A stretch of 22,544 nucleotides of DNA from DATKMS01 sp041497995 (GTDB taxonomy: Bacteria; Desulfobacterota; Binatia; HRBIN30): positions 1 through 22,544 of the forward strand of contig JBGQHM010000071.1 in assembly GCA_041497995.1 (NCBI GenBank), written 5' to 3'. The position numbers and the translations under genes are program-made. Each line of letters opens with the position of its first letter. Within the stretch, counting starts at the first letter, position 1. Of the stretch, positions 20,664 through 22,544 are shown in pieces. The notes below the pieces were generated by a model. It made no database searches. It was not told the origin of the DNA and saw only the letters and a list, made by a program, of their open reading frames with translations.

Positions 20664-22481
20664 ATGAAGGCAAAACCTCAGGCATCCCCGCGGGCGACCA
20701 GTCGCTACATCGTCGGCGTCGATCTCGGCACGACCAACAGCGTGGTCGCGTTCGTCGACACCGCTGTTGAACAGCCGGCAGTGCAGATCCTCGCCATTCC
20801 GCAGGTCACCGCCCCTGGCAGTGTGGAGGAGCGCTTGGCGCTACCGTCGTTTCTCTACGTGCCCGCGAATGGCGAGCTGCCGGCGAACGCGCTCAAGCTG
20901 CCGTGGCCCAACGAACCGAACTTCGTCGTTGGCGAGTTCGCACGCAAGCGCGGGACCGAGGTCCCTGCCCGGCTCATCGCCTCGGCGAAGTCGTGGCTGT
21001 CGCATGCTGGCGCCGAGCGTACCGCACCAATTCTGCCGTGGGGGAGTCCCGACGACGTACCGAAGCAGTCACCCGTCACCGCGTCGGCGCACTACCTCGC
21101 TCACATGCGCCACGCCTGGAACGCCGCGTTCCCAGATGCGCCGCTCGAGCAGCAAGACGTCCTGCTCACCGTCCCCGCATCCTTCGACGCGGTCGCCCGC
21201 GACCTCACGGTGCAGGCCGCGCGCGACGCGGGCTTGCCACAGGTGACCATCATCGAGGAGCCGCAGGCTGCCTTCTACGCGTGGATCGATGCACACGGCG
21301 ATGCCTGGCGTCAGGAAGTCCACGTCGGCGACGTCGTGCTGGTCTGCGACATCGGCGGAGGCACCACCGACTTCAGCTTGATCGCCGTTCGCGAGGAACG
21401 CGGCGAGCTCGTCCTCGATCGCGTCGCGGTCGGCGACCATATCTTGCTCGGCGGCGACAACATGGATCTGGCGCTGGCGTACAGTGTCCGCGAGCGTGCG
21501 ACGCAGGCCGGCACGCCGCTCGACGCGTGGCAGTTCCGCAGTCTCAGCTTTAGTTGCCGTGATGCCAAGGAACGGCTGCTCAGCGGCGGCAAGGAGACCA
21601 AGCATCCCATTGCCATCCTCGGCCGCGGCCGCAAGGTCGTCGGCGGCAACGTGCGCATCGACGTCGAGCTCGCCGAAGTCGAACGCACGCTGGTGGATGG
21701 CTTTTTTCCGCGGTGCGCAATCGATGACCGGCCGCAGACGCAGCGACGTACGGCCTTGCAGGAGATCGGTCTGCCGTACGCCAGCGACCCAGCTGCAACG
21801 CGCCATCTCGCGCACTTCCTCAGTCGCCAGAGCGGTGCCGTCGGCGGGAGCGGCCCCGCCCGCCCAACCGCCGTGCTGTTCAACGGTGGAGTCATGCGCG
21901 CCAGCCTCCTGCGCCAGCGCCTCGTCGATGTCGTGAACAGCTGGTTCACCGCGGCGGCCGACGGCGTGCGCGTCCTTGCCGGTGGCGACCCCGAGCATGC
22001 GGTCGCGCGCGGCGCCGCCTACTACGGCTTGGCACGTCGCGGGCGTGGTGTCCGCATCCGCGGCGGCACCGCCCGCGCCTACTACATCGGCATCGAGACC
22101 GCGATGCCGGCCGTCCCCGGACACCGCCCGCCCATCAAGGCCCTGTGCGTTGTCCCGCATGGTATCGAGGAAGGCAGCGAGGTCGAGTTACCGGCCCAGG
22201 AGTTTGGACTCGTCGTCGGCGAGCCGGCGGAGTTCCGCTTCCTCGGATCAGCCACCCGCCGCGCCGATCACGTCGGCACTCTCGTGGAGACGTGGGACGA
22301 CGACATTCAAGAGCTAGCGCCCTTGAAAACCGCGCTCGAATGGAAAGGTCAGGAAGGTGCGACGGTGCCCGTCCGATTGCAAGCGCGGGTCACCGAGGTC
22401 GGCGTGCTTGAGCTCTGGTGCGTCAGCCGCGACGGTACGCACCGCTGGAAGCTCGAGTTCAACGTACGCTCGACGCCGTAA
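20664..22481 (+). CDS. Hsp70-family (DnaK-like) ATPase
   Basis: The 605-residue protein has the actin-like ATPase domain of Hsp70: phosphate loop DLGTTNS (20-26), the VPASFDAVARDLTVQAARDAG stretch (from about 170), EEPQAAFYAW (198-207), second phosphate loop DIGGGTTDFS (229-238) and the late GGDPEHAVARGAA motif. The C-terminal part is short and unlike the DnaK substrate domain and lid, so it belongs to the divergent bacterial Hsp70-like group rather than being the main chaperone. A GTG frame extends upstream to 20607, but its 19 extra residues overlap non-coding palindromes and lack conserved features, so the ATG at 20664 is preferred. The ribosome-binding site is weak. The remaining 22482-22544 shows no identifiable feature. 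Confidence 0.88.
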   Translation: MKAKPQASPRATSRYIVGVDLGTTNSVVAFVDTAVEQPAVQILAIPQVTAPGSVEERLALPSFLYVPANGELPANALKLPWPNEPNFVVGEFARKRGTEVPARLIASAKSWLSHAGAERTAPILPWGSPDDVPKQSPVTASAHYLAHMRHAWNAAFPDAPLEQQDVLLTVPASFDAVARDLTVQAARDAGLPQVTIIEEPQAAFYAWIDAHGDAWRQEVHVGDVVLVCDIGGGTTDFSLIAVREERGELVLDRVAVGDHILLGGDNMDLALAYSVRERATQAGTPLDAWQFRSLSFSCRDAKERLLSGGKETKHPIAILGRGRKVVGGNVRIDVELAEVERTLVDGFFPRCAIDDRPQTQRRTALQEIGLPYASDPAATRHLAHFLSRQSGAVGGSGPARPTAVLFNGGVMRASLLRQRLVDVVNSWFTAAADGVRVLAGGDPEHAVARGAAYYGLARRGRGVRIRGGTARAYYIGIETAMPAVPGHRPPIKALCVVPHGIEEGSEVELPAQEFGLVVGEPAEFRFLGSATRRADHVGTLVETWDDDIQELAPLKTALEWKGQEGATVPVRLQARVTEVGVLELWCVSRDGTHRWKLEFNVRSTP

Positions 22482-22544
22482 GCGGCGCCGCAGCGCTCCG
22501 GGCCGCCGGCACCGGTGCCGCGACCGGCGGGCGTACCGCTTCCG

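Overview
The window is a high-GC bacterial segment dominated by electron-transfer genes. Seventeen genes lie head to tail on the minus strand (18744 down to 202). A separate small cytochrome gene (19401-19087) lies on the same strand, and two ordinary genes sit on the plus strand at the right edge: a branched-chain aminotransferase and an Hsp70-family ATPase. I count 77 c-type haem attachment sites in 13 genes (76 CXXCH and one CX3CH), plus two membrane b-type cytochrome modules, one Rieske protein and one protein with four 4Fe-4S clusters. The organism is Gram-negative, since there is an outer-membrane barrel and several lipoproteins. The N-terminus of the surface cytochrome (a GDCN...VTVDDII...VNIALG dockerin-like unit followed by a Thr/Pro linker) resembles secreted proteins I associate with uncultured Binatota/Desulfobacterota-like or Rokubacteria-like lineages. 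This placement is an inference from memory, not a database result.

Layout in transcription order. (1) Outer-membrane block, 18744-11778: an OmcA/MtrC-type decahaem cytochrome, a beta-barrel protein, a 7-haem lipoprotein, a 2-haem lipoprotein, a 4-haem periplasmic cytochrome and a 16-haem lipoprotein built of six tandem dihaem repeats. From the barrel to the 16-haem gene, every junction overlaps by 1-4 bases. (2) Carrier and inner-membrane block, 11762-7466: a monohaem cytochrome, a NapC/NirT-like 7-haem membrane protein, an 11-haem cytochrome fused to a membrane cytochrome b (CbcL-like architecture) and another monohaem cytochrome. (3) A quinone-oxidoreductase module without a molybdopterin subunit, 7410-3176: a four-domain cytochrome c, a membrane-anchored tetrahaem cytochrome, a Tat-exported four-cluster ferredoxin and an NrfD-type integral membrane protein. 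(4) A Rieske/cytochrome b6-type complex, 3044-202, in which a nonahaem cytochrome with a C-terminal anchor takes the place of cytochrome c1 or f.

Taken together the locus reads as a self-contained route for electrons between the quinone pool and the cell surface. It has four different quinone-facing devices, soluble and lipid-anchored periplasmic carriers, a candidate barrel-cytochrome conduit and a surface decahaem protein. The sequence does not say whether electrons flow outward (metal, humic or partner reduction) or inward (for example Fe(II) oxidation). A sigma-54-like promoter candidate precedes the first gene. The ends of the window and several intergenic gaps carry perfect palindromes and dispersed repeats. 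No rRNA, tRNA, CRISPR, transposase or regulator gene was seen.
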